From the NCBI RefSeq assembly GCF_022559625.1, contig NZ_CP042288.1:2986155-3050154 (forward strand): 64,000 bases of DNA, given 5' to 3'. The notes beneath the pieces were generated by a model. It did no database searches. It saw only the letters and a program-made list of their open reading frames with translations, and had not been told where the DNA came from. Below, piece by piece: positions 46,314 through 55,389 of the stretch; within the stretch, counting starts at the first letter, position 1, and the number at the start of each line of letters is the position of its first letter. The stretch is from Aquisalinus flavus (lineage in GTDB: Bacteria > Pseudomonadota > Alphaproteobacteria > Caulobacterales > Parvularculaceae). A program made the position numbers and the translations under genes.

Positions 46314-46841
46314 ATGGCGTTGCGTCTGATCACTCTCTTGCTGCTCGTATCCGGACTGTCTGCCTGTGCATCGGCGCTGCCCAATGGTGCAGCGCCTGTG
46401 AGCAGCCTCTACTCCTACAGCGACACGGCCCGGTTCATGCTCGGCGATATCTGCCTAGCCTCCGTGGTCGAGGGGGTGCCGGTTTCCACCAAAACCAACG
46501 TGCCAGGGGTTTACCCGGTCGAGGGCACGTCCAATGCCTGGCGGTCGGGTCCCGGCGGGGCGGTGCGGGTCACCCAGCTCGCGCCGGATACCTGCGAGGT
46601 CTCGGTCACGCGCGGCATTAGAAGCGACATCCGCTCTGCACTGATGCGCGAGGTCGAAAGTGCCAAGCCCGATTTCCGTCTGGTCGATTCCGTCCAGGTC
46701 AGTGCCGCGGTCACCGATACCTATTGCGCCCCATTCCCGTCCGGCCTGTCGGTTATGCTGCGCAGCGCGGACTCCGACCCCGACCGTTCGGTCATCTCCG
46801 TCACGGCCCGCGCCGGCATCCGCCGGGATCTGTGCCTGTAG
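46314..46841 (+). CDS. Lipoprotein of unknown function, second of a related pair
   Basis: The protein has 175 residues from ATG 46314, with AAAGGGGATCCCC upstream. The frame is open to 46236 without signals. The lipobox is LSACA. The shared pattern with the preceding gene is GDICLASVVEGVPV, TSNAWRSGPGGAVRVTQLAP and DTCEVSVTRG. An additional block, VTDTYCAPFPSGLSVMLRS, has no clear match in the first paralog. Four Cys in the mature region suggest disulfides. The function is unknown. Confidence 0.72.
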   Translation: MALRLITLLLLVSGLSACASALPNGAAPVSSLYSYSDTARFMLGDICLASVVEGVPVSTKTNVPGVYPVEGTSNAWRSGPGGAVRVTQLAPDTCEVSVTRGIRSDIRSALMREVESAKPDFRLVDSVQVSAAVTDTYCAPFPSGLSVMLRSADSDPDRSVISVTARAGIRRDLCL

Positions 46842-46862
46842 CGGGGGTTTCGCAAGGCTGGC

Positions 46863-47387
46863 CTACAGGCGATCGGCCATGTCCCGCAGGAAATCCCGCA
46901 GGGGTATGAAGGCCTCGGCCAGTTCCTCGTAGACGCCGCGCTTGAACGGCACGATCAGACCCGGCACTTCCTCCAGCTCAACCCAGCGCCAGTCCTGGAA
47001 CTCGGCATGGTCGTCAGCATAGAGATCGATCTCGTGATCCGGTCCCTCGAACAGCATGGCGACCCATTTCTGCTTCTGGCCGCGCCAGCTGCGGCCCTTG
47101 CGCGTCTTGTAGCCTTGCGGGAAATCATAGACGAGCCAGCCCGGCGTCATCGCCAGAAGGCGCACTGTCTCCACCCCTGTCTCTTCCTTCAGCTCGCGCA
47201 GGGCGGCGGGAATGATCGCCTCGCCCTCGTCGACGCCGCCCTGCGGCATCTGCCACGGGTGATAGTCCTGACCCTTGAGAGTGTCCGGAAAGCCGGACCG
47301 CTCGCCGATCCACACTTGCCCGGACCTGTTGAACAGGCAGACACCGACATTGGGGCGATAGTCGTCGAGATAGTCCGGTTCGATCAT
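46863..47387 (-). CDS. rppH: RNA pyrophosphohydrolase
   Basis: The 174-residue Nudix enzyme removes pyrophosphate from 5'-triphosphate RNA and so starts mRNA decay. The start YRPNVGVCLFNRSGQVWIGE and the Nudix box GGVDEGEAIIPAALRELKEE TGV-type are clear. WRGQKQKWVAMLFEGPDHEI is typical of RppH. Its 5' end faces the DUF610 gene 28 bp upstream on the same strand, so they are probably co-transcribed. Confidence 0.95.
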   Translation of the reverse strand: MIEPDYLDDYRPNVGVCLFNRSGQVWIGERSGFPDTLKGQDYHPWQMPQGGVDEGEAIIPAALRELKEETGVETVRLLAMTPGWLVYDFPQGYKTRKGRSWRGQKQKWVAMLFEGPDHEIDLYADDHAEFQDWRWVELEEVPGLIVPFKRGVYEELAEAFIPLRDFLRDMADRL

Positions 47388-47415
47388 CCGTGTACCTTTA
47401 TGATTGGCGGATCGC

Positions 47416-48663
47416 TCAATCTATCAGCGCCGAGGCGGGCGCGAGCGCGATACCCTGGTCCTTCAGGCCACGGGCCCAGGCCGCGACCGTGTCGAGATTG
47501 TCATCGGTCACATAGATCTTCGCCAGCATCCGGCCATTTTCGCGGGCGGTGTTTTCGAGCCGTGTCAGTTCCGCCGTCAGCGCCTCGCCGCTGCCGGAGA
47601 TCAGGAACCCGGTCTGCGCGCTCGCCATGCCCGACAGGGAGACGTTGTCGCCGAGCCGCGTATCGCTGATATAGGCAAGGCCTGCGCCGCGCAGCTGATC
47701 GATAACCGGCGTCATTGACGCCGCATCCTCGGAAAACGCCGTGCCGAGATAGTTGGTCACGCCGAAATAGCCGGTGAAGCGCGTCAGCATCCAGTCGAGC
47801 CGGCGCAGATTGTCCGCCGTCTCATAGCTTGTCATCAGGCCCGCCGGGCCCAGCTGATCGGCGGAAATACCGGAGGCCTCCATCGGCAGTTCGATCATCA
47901 ATTCGTGCCCCGCCGCGTTGGCGGCACGGCTGATGGCATCGAGATTCCTCGCATAGGGCGCAAAGGCCAGCGTCGCCTCGGCCGGCAGCGTATCGATCGC
48001 CCTGTCGGTCAGTGCGCGCGACAGGCCAAGACCAGAAACGATCAGGCCGATGCGCGGCGCACCGTCCGTCGCGGCGAAGGTGCGGGTGTAGTACTGGGCC
48101 GACCGGCGGCCATCGGCGGCGATCTGGGGCATCGGTCCGTTGCCGGTCTGGCGATAAAGGGCGGGGTCCGGCGCCGGCGGCGGTGTGCCGGCAACGCGCA
48201 GGGGCGGGGGTTCGGCCTCGCGCGGGGTCTCGCCGGAACGGGGCAGGTCCTCGACCCGGATCACCGACGCATTGGTGTTGCCGGCCAGCGCGTCGCCTTC
48301 GGTCCTCGGCGCCTCTTCAACCGGGGCAGCCTCTATCCCGGCGCCCGCAAATTCACCAGGCCGGGCCGCGCGAACTGTCGGCAGGCTCGCGTCCTCGCCA
48401 TCGGCCAGGGTTGCCGAAACAGCCGGACCCGGGTCGTCACCGGAGCGTGAGTTTACCGGGGTCTCGCCCGCCGGCCGGGCGAAGTTTTCCGGCTCGCCGC
48501 TCAGCGTGATGGTCACGGCATCGTCCTTGCCGGACCAGTCAGCGAAATGGATGACCGCGGCACCGATAACGAGAAACACGGCCAGCCCTGTCCAGGCCAG
48601 GGTCAGCGCGCCGGGGCCTGAGGGTTTGAAGCCTCCGGATCTATGTCTTCCCGTGTAACTCAT
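47416..48663 (-). CDS. Divergent polysaccharide deacetylase (DUF610)
   Basis: This 415-residue protein has one N-terminal helix (LTLAWTGLAVFLVIGAAVIH), a long Pro/Glu/Ala-rich linker (about residues 50-190), and then the DUF610 domain: PRIGLIVSGLGLSRALTDRA, LPAEATLAFAPYARNLDAIS, GHELMIELPMEASGISADQL and YFGVTNYLGTAFSEDAASMT. The family is related to polysaccharide deacetylases but often lacks metal ligands. It is commonly found next to envC and ctpA, pointing to cell-wall or division work. I took ATG 48663. TTG 48693 is possible. Confidence 0.87.
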   Translation of the reverse strand: MSYTGRHRSGGFKPSGPGALTLAWTGLAVFLVIGAAVIHFADWSGKDDAVTITLSGEPENFARPAGETPVNSRSGDDPGPAVSATLADGEDASLPTVRAARPGEFAGAGIEAAPVEEAPRTEGDALAGNTNASVIRVEDLPRSGETPREAEPPPLRVAGTPPPAPDPALYRQTGNGPMPQIAADGRRSAQYYTRTFAATDGAPRIGLIVSGLGLSRALTDRAIDTLPAEATLAFAPYARNLDAISRAANAAGHELMIELPMEASGISADQLGPAGLMTSYETADNLRRLDWMLTRFTGYFGVTNYLGTAFSEDAASMTPVIDQLRGAGLAYISDTRLGDNVSLSGMASAQTGFLISGSGEALTAELTRLENTARENGRMLAKIYVTDDNLDTVAAWARGLKDQGIALAPASALID

Positions 48664-48864
48664 CTCGTCAAACCGGCCTTGCCAATCAAGCACTTACCTT
48701 GCTTTTACCACGTGCATTCAGCTGCTTCGCGGCGTATAACAAGCCATGTGAACCGCATGCAGGACCCTAGTGTCCACCTGTTTACAAAGTTTTGCCAGCA
48801 GCCGCGCGCGTCACTACATCGGTAAGGATATGGCAGTGAACGGGCAGAAAACGGAAAGCAAACC

Positions 48865-50580
48865 ATGGCAGAGGACACGCAGGTACCAGCGAAGAAAGCC
48901 GATACGGTGACGGCAGACGACGTCATGGCGCCGGTAAAGCCCGGCGCGGCGCTCGACGCGGAAAAGCAGGAACAGGAAGCGGCGGAAACGCGCCGACAGG
49001 CCGAGGCGCAGAAAAGCCAGCGCCGGATCAGGGCGCAATCGCGCGCCACAGTGATCGCCAAGCTGCTGCGCACCAGGGCCCGCTATGGCGGCAAGCATGT
49101 CGCCATGGTCGAGCCGGAAGGCCGCGAGCTGACCTATGACGATGTGCTGCGCGGCGCTTTCGCCCTTGGCAGCTGGATCAGGCGCCATACGAAGCGTGGC
49201 GAAAAGGTCGGTATCATGATGCCGACCAGCGCCGGCGGCATTATCGCTTTTCTCGCCGTGCAGGTGCATGGCCGCGTCCCGGCGATGCTGAATTTCACCG
49301 CCGGCACGCGCAATCTGTTCTCTGCCCTGCGCACGGGCGAGATCTCAAAGGTCATCACCGCCCACAAATTCATCGAAATTGCCGAGCTGCACGGGCTGAT
49401 CGACGAATTGAAGGCCAAGGCCGCGATCTGGTATCTGGAAGACATGCGCGAACAGCTCTCGGCGATGGACAAGGCCCAGGCCGTGCTCGGCCCACGCTTT
49501 CCCGGTATCATGCGCCGGCCTGTCAGCCCGGATTCGCCGGGCGTCATCCTGTTTACGTCGGGGACGGAGGGCCAGCCCAAGGGTGTCGTCCTCTCGCACC
49601 AGAACCTCGTCGCCAATGTCGAGCAGATCAGGGAGCATGTCTCGCTGGAAGAGTGGGACATCGTCTTCAACCCGCTGCCGATCTTCCATTGCTATGGCCT
49701 GACGGCGGGCTCGCTGTTTCCGCTGCTCGACGGCAAGAAGCTCGTTCCCTATCCCTCGCCGCTGCATGTCAAACTGGTGCCGGAGGTGATCCGCAAGACC
49801 AAGGCAACGATCGTGTTCGCGACCGATACCTTCCTGCATCGCTATCTCCGCTCGGCGCGCGAAGATGCGCTGTCGACCGTGCGCTATGCTGTTTGCGGGG
49901 CGGAACATGTGCGCGACGAGACGCGGGCGCTGGCCCGTTCGCGCTTCGGGTTCAACGTGATCGAGGGCTATGGCATGACCGAGGCTGCGCCCGTCGTCGC
50001 CGCCAACCAGCCAGGCGATATCCGCCCGGGTACGGTCGGCAAGCTGCTGCCTGGTATCGAGACGCGGCTGGAGCCTGTCTCGGGGATGAGCGAGGGCGGC
50101 CGCCTGCTGGTGCGTGGGCCCAATGTCATGCTCGGCTATCTGAAGCATGACAAGCCGGGGGAGATCGAGGCGCTGACCGATGGCTGGCACGATACCGGCG
50201 ACATCGTGCACATCGATGGCGGTGGCTATATGTCGATCCGCGGGCGGGTGAAGCGCTTCGCCAAGCTCGGCGGCGAGATGGTGTCCCTCGCGGTGGTCGA
50301 GAACTGTGCCTCCGTTGTCTGGCCGGATTTCCTTCACGCGGCCGTGGCGCTGCCCGACGACAAGAAGGGCGAGCAGATCATCCTGATGACGGAATGCCAG
50401 GACCCGGATCGCTCGCGGCTCCTGTCATGGGCACAATCCCACGGCGTGCCGGAACTGGCCGTGCCGAAGAAGATCATCTCCGTCGACGACATTCCCGTGC
50501 TTGGTACCGGCAAGGTCGACTACATGCAGCTGGAAGCGATCGCGCGCAAGAAGATGGCCCCGACAGACGAGAAGGCCTGA
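48865..50580 (+). CDS. AMP-binding acyl-CoA/acyl-ACP ligase-like protein
   Basis: This 571-residue ANL-superfamily enzyme activates a carboxylic acid as acyl-AMP. A charged, Ala/Glu-rich N-terminus (residues 1-60) precedes the fold. The P-loop-like motif is LFTSGTEGQPKGVVLSHQNL. Further motifs are NPLPIFHCYGLTAGSLFPLL, IEGYGMTEAAPVVAANQPGD, DGWHDTGDIVHIDGGGYMSI and PVLGTGKVDYMQLEAIARKK, with the catalytic Lys. It resembles the acyl-ACP synthetase part of Aas but lacks the acyltransferase domain. The acid is unknown. It lies on the opposite strand within an otherwise continuous envelope gene run. Confidence 0.85.
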   Translation: MAEDTQVPAKKADTVTADDVMAPVKPGAALDAEKQEQEAAETRRQAEAQKSQRRIRAQSRATVIAKLLRTRARYGGKHVAMVEPEGRELTYDDVLRGAFALGSWIRRHTKRGEKVGIMMPTSAGGIIAFLAVQVHGRVPAMLNFTAGTRNLFSALRTGEISKVITAHKFIEIAELHGLIDELKAKAAIWYLEDMREQLSAMDKAQAVLGPRFPGIMRRPVSPDSPGVILFTSGTEGQPKGVVLSHQNLVANVEQIREHVSLEEWDIVFNPLPIFHCYGLTAGSLFPLLDGKKLVPYPSPLHVKLVPEVIRKTKATIVFATDTFLHRYLRSAREDALSTVRYAVCGAEHVRDETRALARSRFGFNVIEGYGMTEAAPVVAANQPGDIRPGTVGKLLPGIETRLEPVSGMSEGGRLLVRGPNVMLGYLKHDKPGEIEALTDGWHDTGDIVHIDGGGYMSIRGRVKRFAKLGGEMVSLAVVENCASVVWPDFLHAAVALPDDKKGEQIILMTECQDPDRSRLLSWAQSHGVPELAVPKKIISVDDIPVLGTGKVDYMQLEAIARKKMAPTDEKA

Positions 50581-50604
50581 TCATCCCCTGAAGACAGGCA
50601 ACAA

Positions 50605-50632
50605 AAAAGGCTCCCGGAAGGGAGCCTTTTCA
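50605..50632 (+). terminator. Intrinsic terminator between convergent genes
   Basis: AAGGCTCCC and GGGAGCCTT pair around GGAA, flanked by AAAA on the left and TTTT on the right, so it can stop transcripts from both the ligase gene and ctpA. Confidence 0.88.
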
Positions 50633-50650
50633 TGTGGGTATCTCTCGCGT

Positions 50651-52060
50651 CTAGCGCTCGATCTGGCTGGCATCGGCCAGCAGTTCGGAGAAGCGGGAAT
50701 TGTTGTCGAGCAGGTCCAGCGCTTTGTTGAGCTGGCAGTCCTCGCCCTCCGCGCATTCGATCGGCTCGACGAGCACGGACAGGTCCTCGTCCGTATCTTC
50801 CTCGTGACCGGCGCGGATTTCCGCTGCGAGCGCCCCGTCGAGGTCGCTCTCGAAGCGGCGTCCAGGCGAATCTTCCTCGTCCGGACGAATAATCGGCATG
50901 GCGATGTCCGGCACGATGCCAAGGGCTTGGATCGAGCGGCCTGCCGGCGTGTAATAGCGCGCCGTGGTCAGGCGCAGCGCGCCGTTCATGCCGTTCTGCA
51001 GCGGCAGCAATGTCTGGACCGACCCCTTGCCGAAGCTCTTGGTGCCGAGCACCAGCGCGCGGTTGCGGTCCTGCAGGGCGCCAGCGACGATCTCAGAGGC
51101 CGAGGCGGAGCCATTATTGATCAGGACGATGATCGGACGGCCCGCCAGAACATCGCCCGGCGTGCCAAGCTCGCGCATGGTGTCCTTCGCACGGCGGCCA
51201 CGGGTGGAGACGATCTCGCCGCCTTCGAGGAAGGCGTCGGACACGGCGACTGCCTGATCCAGAAGGCCGCCGGGATTGGAGCGCACATCGATAATCAGGC
51301 CTTTCATGCCGCCCGGAATTTCCTCGTCCATCTCGGCAATGGCCTGGAGCATTTTCTCTTCGGTCTTGGCCGTGAAGTTCGTCAGCCGCAGATAACCGAA
51401 TTGCTCGCGTTCGATGCGATGGGAGACGGGGCTGACCTCGACGATATCGCGTACGATAGTCACTTCGACCGGCTCGTCCCGTTCTTCGCGCAGAAGCTTC
51501 AGGTCGACCGGCGTGCCGCGCGGGCCCTTCATCAATTCGATCGCCTCGTTCAGCGTCATGCCGAACACGGCCTCGCCGTCGATCTCGTAGATCAGATCAT
51601 TGGTCTGGATCCCGGCGCGGGCCGCCGGGGTATCGTCGATGGGCGAGACGACGCGCACAAGGCCCTTGCCGCGGCCGTCATTGTCCATGGTGACCTGAAT
51701 GCCGAGGCCGGCGAACGACCCGCGGGTCTGTTCCTGCATGCTCTCGTAATCGTCAGCCGACAGATAGCTGGAATGCGGATCGAGGTTCTGAAGCATGCCG
51801 TTAATGGCACCCTCGATCATGATCTTGTTGTCCGGATCGGAAACGTAATTCTCATGAACCTGCTCAAAGACCTCGCCAAAGAGATCGAGCTGGCGGAACG
51901 TGTCCGCAGATATGGTCGAGCGGGCGAAGCCTGACGTCAGAAGCACCGTGGTAACCGCGCTGCCGGCAAGGGCGGCAGCGGCAAGCGCGGAGAGGGAGGT
52001 ACCCTTTTTCGGCTCGCGTTGTTCGTTTATCCTGCGGGTTCTTCTGTCGGTAGCTTTCAT
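50651..52060 (-). CDS. ctpA: Carboxy-terminal processing protease (S41)
   Basis: This 469-residue periplasmic serine protease has an N-terminal signal-anchor, SALAAAALAGSAVTTVLLTS. The family start VHENYVSDPDNKIMIEGAIN and GMLQNLDPHSSYL follow, then a PDZ domain (about residues 90-175). In the catalytic domain the nucleophile Ser lies in INNGSASASEIVAGAL and Lys in GTKSFGKGSVQT. It degrades or trims envelope proteins, often wall hydrolases. I chose ATG 52060 because AGGA is well spaced. ATG 52066 is two codons earlier. It follows envC in the same direction, the usual pairing. Confidence 0.93.
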   Translation of the reverse strand: MKATDRRTRRINEQREPKKGTSLSALAAAALAGSAVTTVLLTSGFARSTISADTFRQLDLFGEVFEQVHENYVSDPDNKIMIEGAINGMLQNLDPHSSYLSADDYESMQEQTRGSFAGLGIQVTMDNDGRGKGLVRVVSPIDDTPAARAGIQTNDLIYEIDGEAVFGMTLNEAIELMKGPRGTPVDLKLLREERDEPVEVTIVRDIVEVSPVSHRIEREQFGYLRLTNFTAKTEEKMLQAIAEMDEEIPGGMKGLIIDVRSNPGGLLDQAVAVSDAFLEGGEIVSTRGRRAKDTMRELGTPGDVLAGRPIIVLINNGSASASEIVAGALQDRNRALVLGTKSFGKGSVQTLLPLQNGMNGALRLTTARYYTPAGRSIQALGIVPDIAMPIIRPDEEDSPGRRFESDLDGALAAEIRAGHEEDTDEDLSVLVEPIECAEGEDCQLNKALDLLDNNSRFSELLADASQIER

Positions 52061-52193
52061 TGTCATCCTGTTGGCTGTTCTATGCCCGGTACCCTGCCTC
52101 GGAACCATGACTTTTACACGGCAGCAGTGTGTTGCAAAGAGCCATATCGATCAACAGTCCGTCCGGAGGCTAAAATTTCCGTTAAATTTGTGG

Positions 52194-53444
52194 TTAACCA
52201 CGATCGAGAAGCCACGCCGTCGGGTTCTGCGGCTCTGCGTTGCGGCGGATCTCCATATAGAGGATGGCGCGGTTGCCGTCGGCCGGCATATAGCCGAGAG
52301 GCTCACCGGCGCGCACGAACTGGCCAACACCGGCCTCGAACCGTTCCATGCCGACGAGCACGATCTTGTAGCCGCCGCCGACATCGAGAATGAAGACATT
52401 GCCGACCAGCTCGTAGGTCTCCTGCGCGAAGACGACGGAACCATTGAACGGGGCGGTGACGACCGCGCCGGCGCGGGTTTCCAGCCTCAGGCCCTCCAGC
52501 GTGCCGCCATTGGGCATTTCGGAGGCATAGGGCGCGACCACGCGGCCGGAAACCGGATAGGGCAGTTTCCCCCGCGCATCGGCGAAGGCCCCGGGCAGGT
52601 CGTTATAGATATCGAGGCCGGGCAGGCTTGCAAAGGTCGTGGCGTCTGGCAGTTCGGGTTCTGGCAGATTGGCCAGCGCCGCTTCCTCCTCGCGTCGGCG
52701 CGCCGCCTCGGCGAGATCGTCGAGCAAAGTGCGGATCGAGGTTGCCTCGCGGGCGAGGCGGTCGTTTTCGCGTTCCAACGCGCTGATGCGATCCGTGACG
52801 TCCCGGAATTCAGCGGTCTTGCGGTCGAGCAGGTCCTCCAGCGCGTTGCGGCGGGAGGTGAGCTGGACTTCGGATTCTTCCAGCGCGTCCTTTTCTGCCG
52901 CCATTTCCTGCTGCAGCGACAGGATCAGCTCCATGTTGGCGCGGAGATCCTGCACCCTGCTCTGCAGATCCGGGACGATACCGGACAGGGCCATGGCGGC
53001 GCGGGCTGCCTGGGACGCATCGTGCGGCGAGACGGCGAGGGCCGGTGGCTTTGACAGTTCAAAGGACTGCAGCGCCGCGAGGATCTCGCTGGTCGCGCGC
53101 TGCTGCTCTTCCAGCTCTTCGCCGACCTGTTTCTCCTCAGCCTCCAGCTCTTCGAGGCGCTGTTCGATGGTGGTGGTGCGGGTCTCGGCTTTCTGCAGGC
53201 TGTCGGCGGTCTCGATCAGGCGGGTGCGCAGGGCTTCCAGTTCCTCGCGCTTTTGCGGCGTCAGGTCGCGGATCTCGGCAGCATTGCGCTCGTTCGACTG
53301 CAGTTGCTCCTCGATCTGGTCAAGACGGCGCTGCTGCTCGTCCGGGTCTTCCTGCTGCGCGCCGAGCGGGCTCGCCACGGGCGCGGCGAGGGCGGCAGTC
53401 AGCAGTAATGACAGGAAAAGGCGCTGGTTCATCACAGTACTCAT
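52194..53444 (-). CDS. envC: Murein hydrolase activator EnvC-like protein
   Basis: This 416-residue exported protein has a signal peptide ending at PLGAQQ. Two long coiled coils follow (about residues 32-120 and 165-260), then a degenerate LytM (M23) domain: LPYPVSGRVVAPYASEMPNG, GAVVTAPFNGSVVFAQETYE and YKIVLVGMERFEAGVGQFVR. The zinc-binding His of active M23 peptidases are missing (GLRLET for HxGxD, ILYMEIR for HLHFE). That is what EnvC-type activators show: they switch on amidases at the division site instead of cutting the wall. ATG 53432 is an alternative start. Confidence 0.9.
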   Translation of the reverse strand: MSTVMNQRLFLSLLLTAALAAPVASPLGAQQEDPDEQQRRLDQIEEQLQSNERNAAEIRDLTPQKREELEALRTRLIETADSLQKAETRTTTIEQRLEELEAEEKQVGEELEEQQRATSEILAALQSFELSKPPALAVSPHDASQAARAAMALSGIVPDLQSRVQDLRANMELILSLQQEMAAEKDALEESEVQLTSRRNALEDLLDRKTAEFRDVTDRISALERENDRLAREATSIRTLLDDLAEAARRREEEAALANLPEPELPDATTFASLPGLDIYNDLPGAFADARGKLPYPVSGRVVAPYASEMPNGGTLEGLRLETRAGAVVTAPFNGSVVFAQETYELVGNVFILDVGGGYKIVLVGMERFEAGVGQFVRAGEPLGYMPADGNRAILYMEIRRNAEPQNPTAWLLDRG

Positions 53445-53501
53445 TACCGGATTCTGGCAGCCACTCCAGCATTCGATGATGGCAAATCGGCAAGCTAGGT
53501 T

Positions 53502-53996
53502 TCAGTCGCGGTGATAGGGGTGGCCGGCAAGGATGGTCACGGCGCGATAGAGCTGCTCGGCCAGCATCACCCGGACCAGCATGTGCGGCCAGGTCGCCGG
53601 GCCGAAGGAGAGACGCTTTGCCCGGCCGTCGCTGACCAGCTGGTTCACCGCCGCGCCATGACCGTCGGCGCCGCCGATCAGGCACCACAGCGCCGGGGCG
53701 CCGTCATTGAGATTGCGTTCGATTTCGCCGGCCATCTGGCGGCTGGTCAGCGCCTTGCCGCGCTCGTCGAGGACGAAGACCCTGTCTCCCGGCGCGATAG
53801 GGCGGGTCAGCAGATCAGCCTCTGCATCCATGCGGCGGGCACCATCAAGACCCTTGGCGGCTTCATATTCCTGGATTTCGGGCCCCTTGAGGCCCATCGT
53901 GCGACCGAGGCCGCTGGCGCGGGTCAGATAATCCGAGATGAGGTCGGCTTCGGGGCCGCGCTTCAACTGGCCGACAGCCCCGATGGCAATCCGCAT
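53502..53996 (-). CDS. rlmH: 23S rRNA pseudouridine(1915) N3-methyltransferase
   Basis: This 164-residue SPOUT-fold methyltransferase modifies pseudouridine 1915 in helix 69 of 23S rRNA. Family marks are LDERGKALTSRQMAGEIER, LWCLIGGADGHGAAV, LSFGPATWPHMLVRVMLAEQ and LYRAVTILAGHPYHRD, which form the trefoil-knot SAM site. It lies between rsfS and envC on one strand, the usual alphaproteobacterial order. Confidence 0.97.
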   Translation of the reverse strand: MRIAIGAVGQLKRGPEADLISDYLTRASGLGRTMGLKGPEIQEYEAAKGLDGARRMDAEADLLTRPIAPGDRVFVLDERGKALTSRQMAGEIERNLNDGAPALWCLIGGADGHGAAVNQLVSDGRAKRLSFGPATWPHMLVRVMLAEQLYRAVTILAGHPYHRD

Positions 53997-54026
53997 CCCG
54001 GTCTCTTTTCCGTGCGTGGCGGCGCC

Positions 54027-54506
54027 TTAATGAGCGCCCGATTGAGCCCCGGTGACGGCGCGCGCCGCTGCCGCGTCGGCATGGGCTTCCGGCGACCAGA
54101 TACGCTCGAGATTGTAAAAGGCTCGAACTTCCGGGCGGAACAGATGCACGATCACATCGCCGGCATCGATCAGGACCCAGTCGCAGGCCGGCAGGCCCTC
54201 CATTGACGGGGTGCCCTTTCCGGCATCCTTCAACTCACGGGCAATATGGTCCGCCAGCGCACCGACATGGCGCTGCGAGCGGCCGGAGGCGATAATCATC
54301 GCATCGGCAATGTCAGATTTTCCTGTAAGATCGATCGTGGTGACGTCTTCGGCCTTGTCGTCGTCAAGCTGAGACAGGATCAGATCCACGAGGGCCTTGC
54401 CGGTTACACCGGCGTTCACATCCATGGCTGCATCGGCAGCATCCGGGTTATGCGAGGCGGGAGCCGCTGGGCGGGCCGCCTGACTGGACTGAGAAATCAG
54501 CGCCAT
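54027..54506 (-). CDS. rsfS: Ribosomal silencing factor RsfS
   Basis: This protein of about 159 residues binds ribosomal protein L14 and blocks subunit joining in poor conditions. The domain starts ILSQLDDDKAEDVTTIDLTG, continues KSDIADAMIIASGRSQRHVG, and ends CDWVLIDAGDVIVHLFRPEV with YNLERIWS. I took ATG 54506. The N-terminal 30 residues are Ala/Ser-rich and not conserved, so a start at 54425 is also possible. It lies between nadD and rlmH. Confidence 0.94.
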   Translation of the reverse strand: MALISQSSQAARPAAPASHNPDAADAAMDVNAGVTGKALVDLILSQLDDDKAEDVTTIDLTGKSDIADAMIIASGRSQRHVGALADHIARELKDAGKGTPSMEGLPACDWVLIDAGDVIVHLFRPEVRAFYNLERIWSPEAHADAAAARAVTGAQSGAH

Positions 54507-54644
54507 CCTCCATTTGAAACACGGACCCAACTATTGTCCGCCCCGACGATATAACACCGGTCGGCCCTCATAAAAACCCGTCAGTGCTCAAGAATGTGAT
54601 TTGTAACCTGAATGTCACGGCCGGGCTTCGACGCGGCACTCCTG

Positions 54645-55262
54645 CTATTTTTCGACGGACCGGGGCCAGTCCGGTCGCGTCTGGCGCAGCTGCGTGGAGC
54701 TCTCGCGGTTCAGCGTGCCGGGAAAATAGCTCCAGGCGGGCGCCGCGCAGTCGGGCAGGATCGCGGCCTGCTCGACCGGAACGCGAAAGCGCTCCAGCGC
54801 GTGCGCGGCGGGCGATGTCAGCGGTGCGATGCGGTTTCCGGGGCGGTTGAACACGGCGATCGGCATGGTTGCGGCGATACGCTTCCAGTCACGCCAGGTG
54901 TGGAAGGAATTGAGGTTGTCGGCCCCCATCATCCAGACGAACCGGGTCGAGGGGTATTTGCTGGTCAGCAAATCGAGCGTTTCCGCAGTATACGTCAGGC
55001 CGTGCTCGCTCTCGAAGTCGCTGATCAGGATGCGCGGATGGGCCGCACAGGCCTTGGCAGCCGTCATCCGGGTGCCGAGATCGGCATAATCCCCGGCGTT
55101 TTTCTGCGGATTGCCCGGGGTGACCAGCCATATCACGAAGTCGAGGCGCATCAGCCGCATGCCCTGCAGGGAGATCTGCCGGTGACCGGCATGGGGCGGG
55201 TTGAAGGAGCCGCCGAGCAGGCCGACGCGCAGATTGTGCAGGAGGTTGCTTGATTTTTGCAT
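54645..55262 (-). CDS. nadD: Nicotinate-nucleotide adenylyltransferase
   Basis: The 205-residue enzyme makes deamido-NAD from nicotinate mononucleotide and ATP. The nucleotidyltransferase motif is LLGGSFNPPHAGHRQISLQG. Further marks are FVIWLVTPGNPQK, TRFVWMMGADNLNSFHTWRD and the late ISSTxxR equivalent SSTQLRQ. It is the first gene of the run nadD-rsfS-rlmH-envC-ctpA on this strand. The 127 bp between it and the divergent epimerase gene are AT-rich and probably hold both promoters. Confidence 0.96.
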   Translation of the reverse strand: MQKSSNLLHNLRVGLLGGSFNPPHAGHRQISLQGMRLMRLDFVIWLVTPGNPQKNAGDYADLGTRMTAAKACAAHPRILISDFESEHGLTYTAETLDLLTSKYPSTRFVWMMGADNLNSFHTWRDWKRIAATMPIAVFNRPGNRIAPLTSPAAHALERFRVPVEQAAILPDCAAPAWSYFPGTLNRESSTQLRQTRPDWPRSVEK

Positions 55263-55389
55263 ATTCCGAAGCGTTAAAGGCTTATATCAGGCTCACGAGG
55301 CGGATATAGAGTGCATTTTAAAGGGTTTTGTCCTGATTAGCTGACATGGTTAGGATAGTCTGATTGAAAAGAATAGGGCTGATACGGGC

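Noticed and set aside
52194..52500. Loss of zinc ligands in the M23 domain as a damaging mutation
   Set aside because: EnvC-type activators naturally lack these ligands, so it is the expected state of the family.
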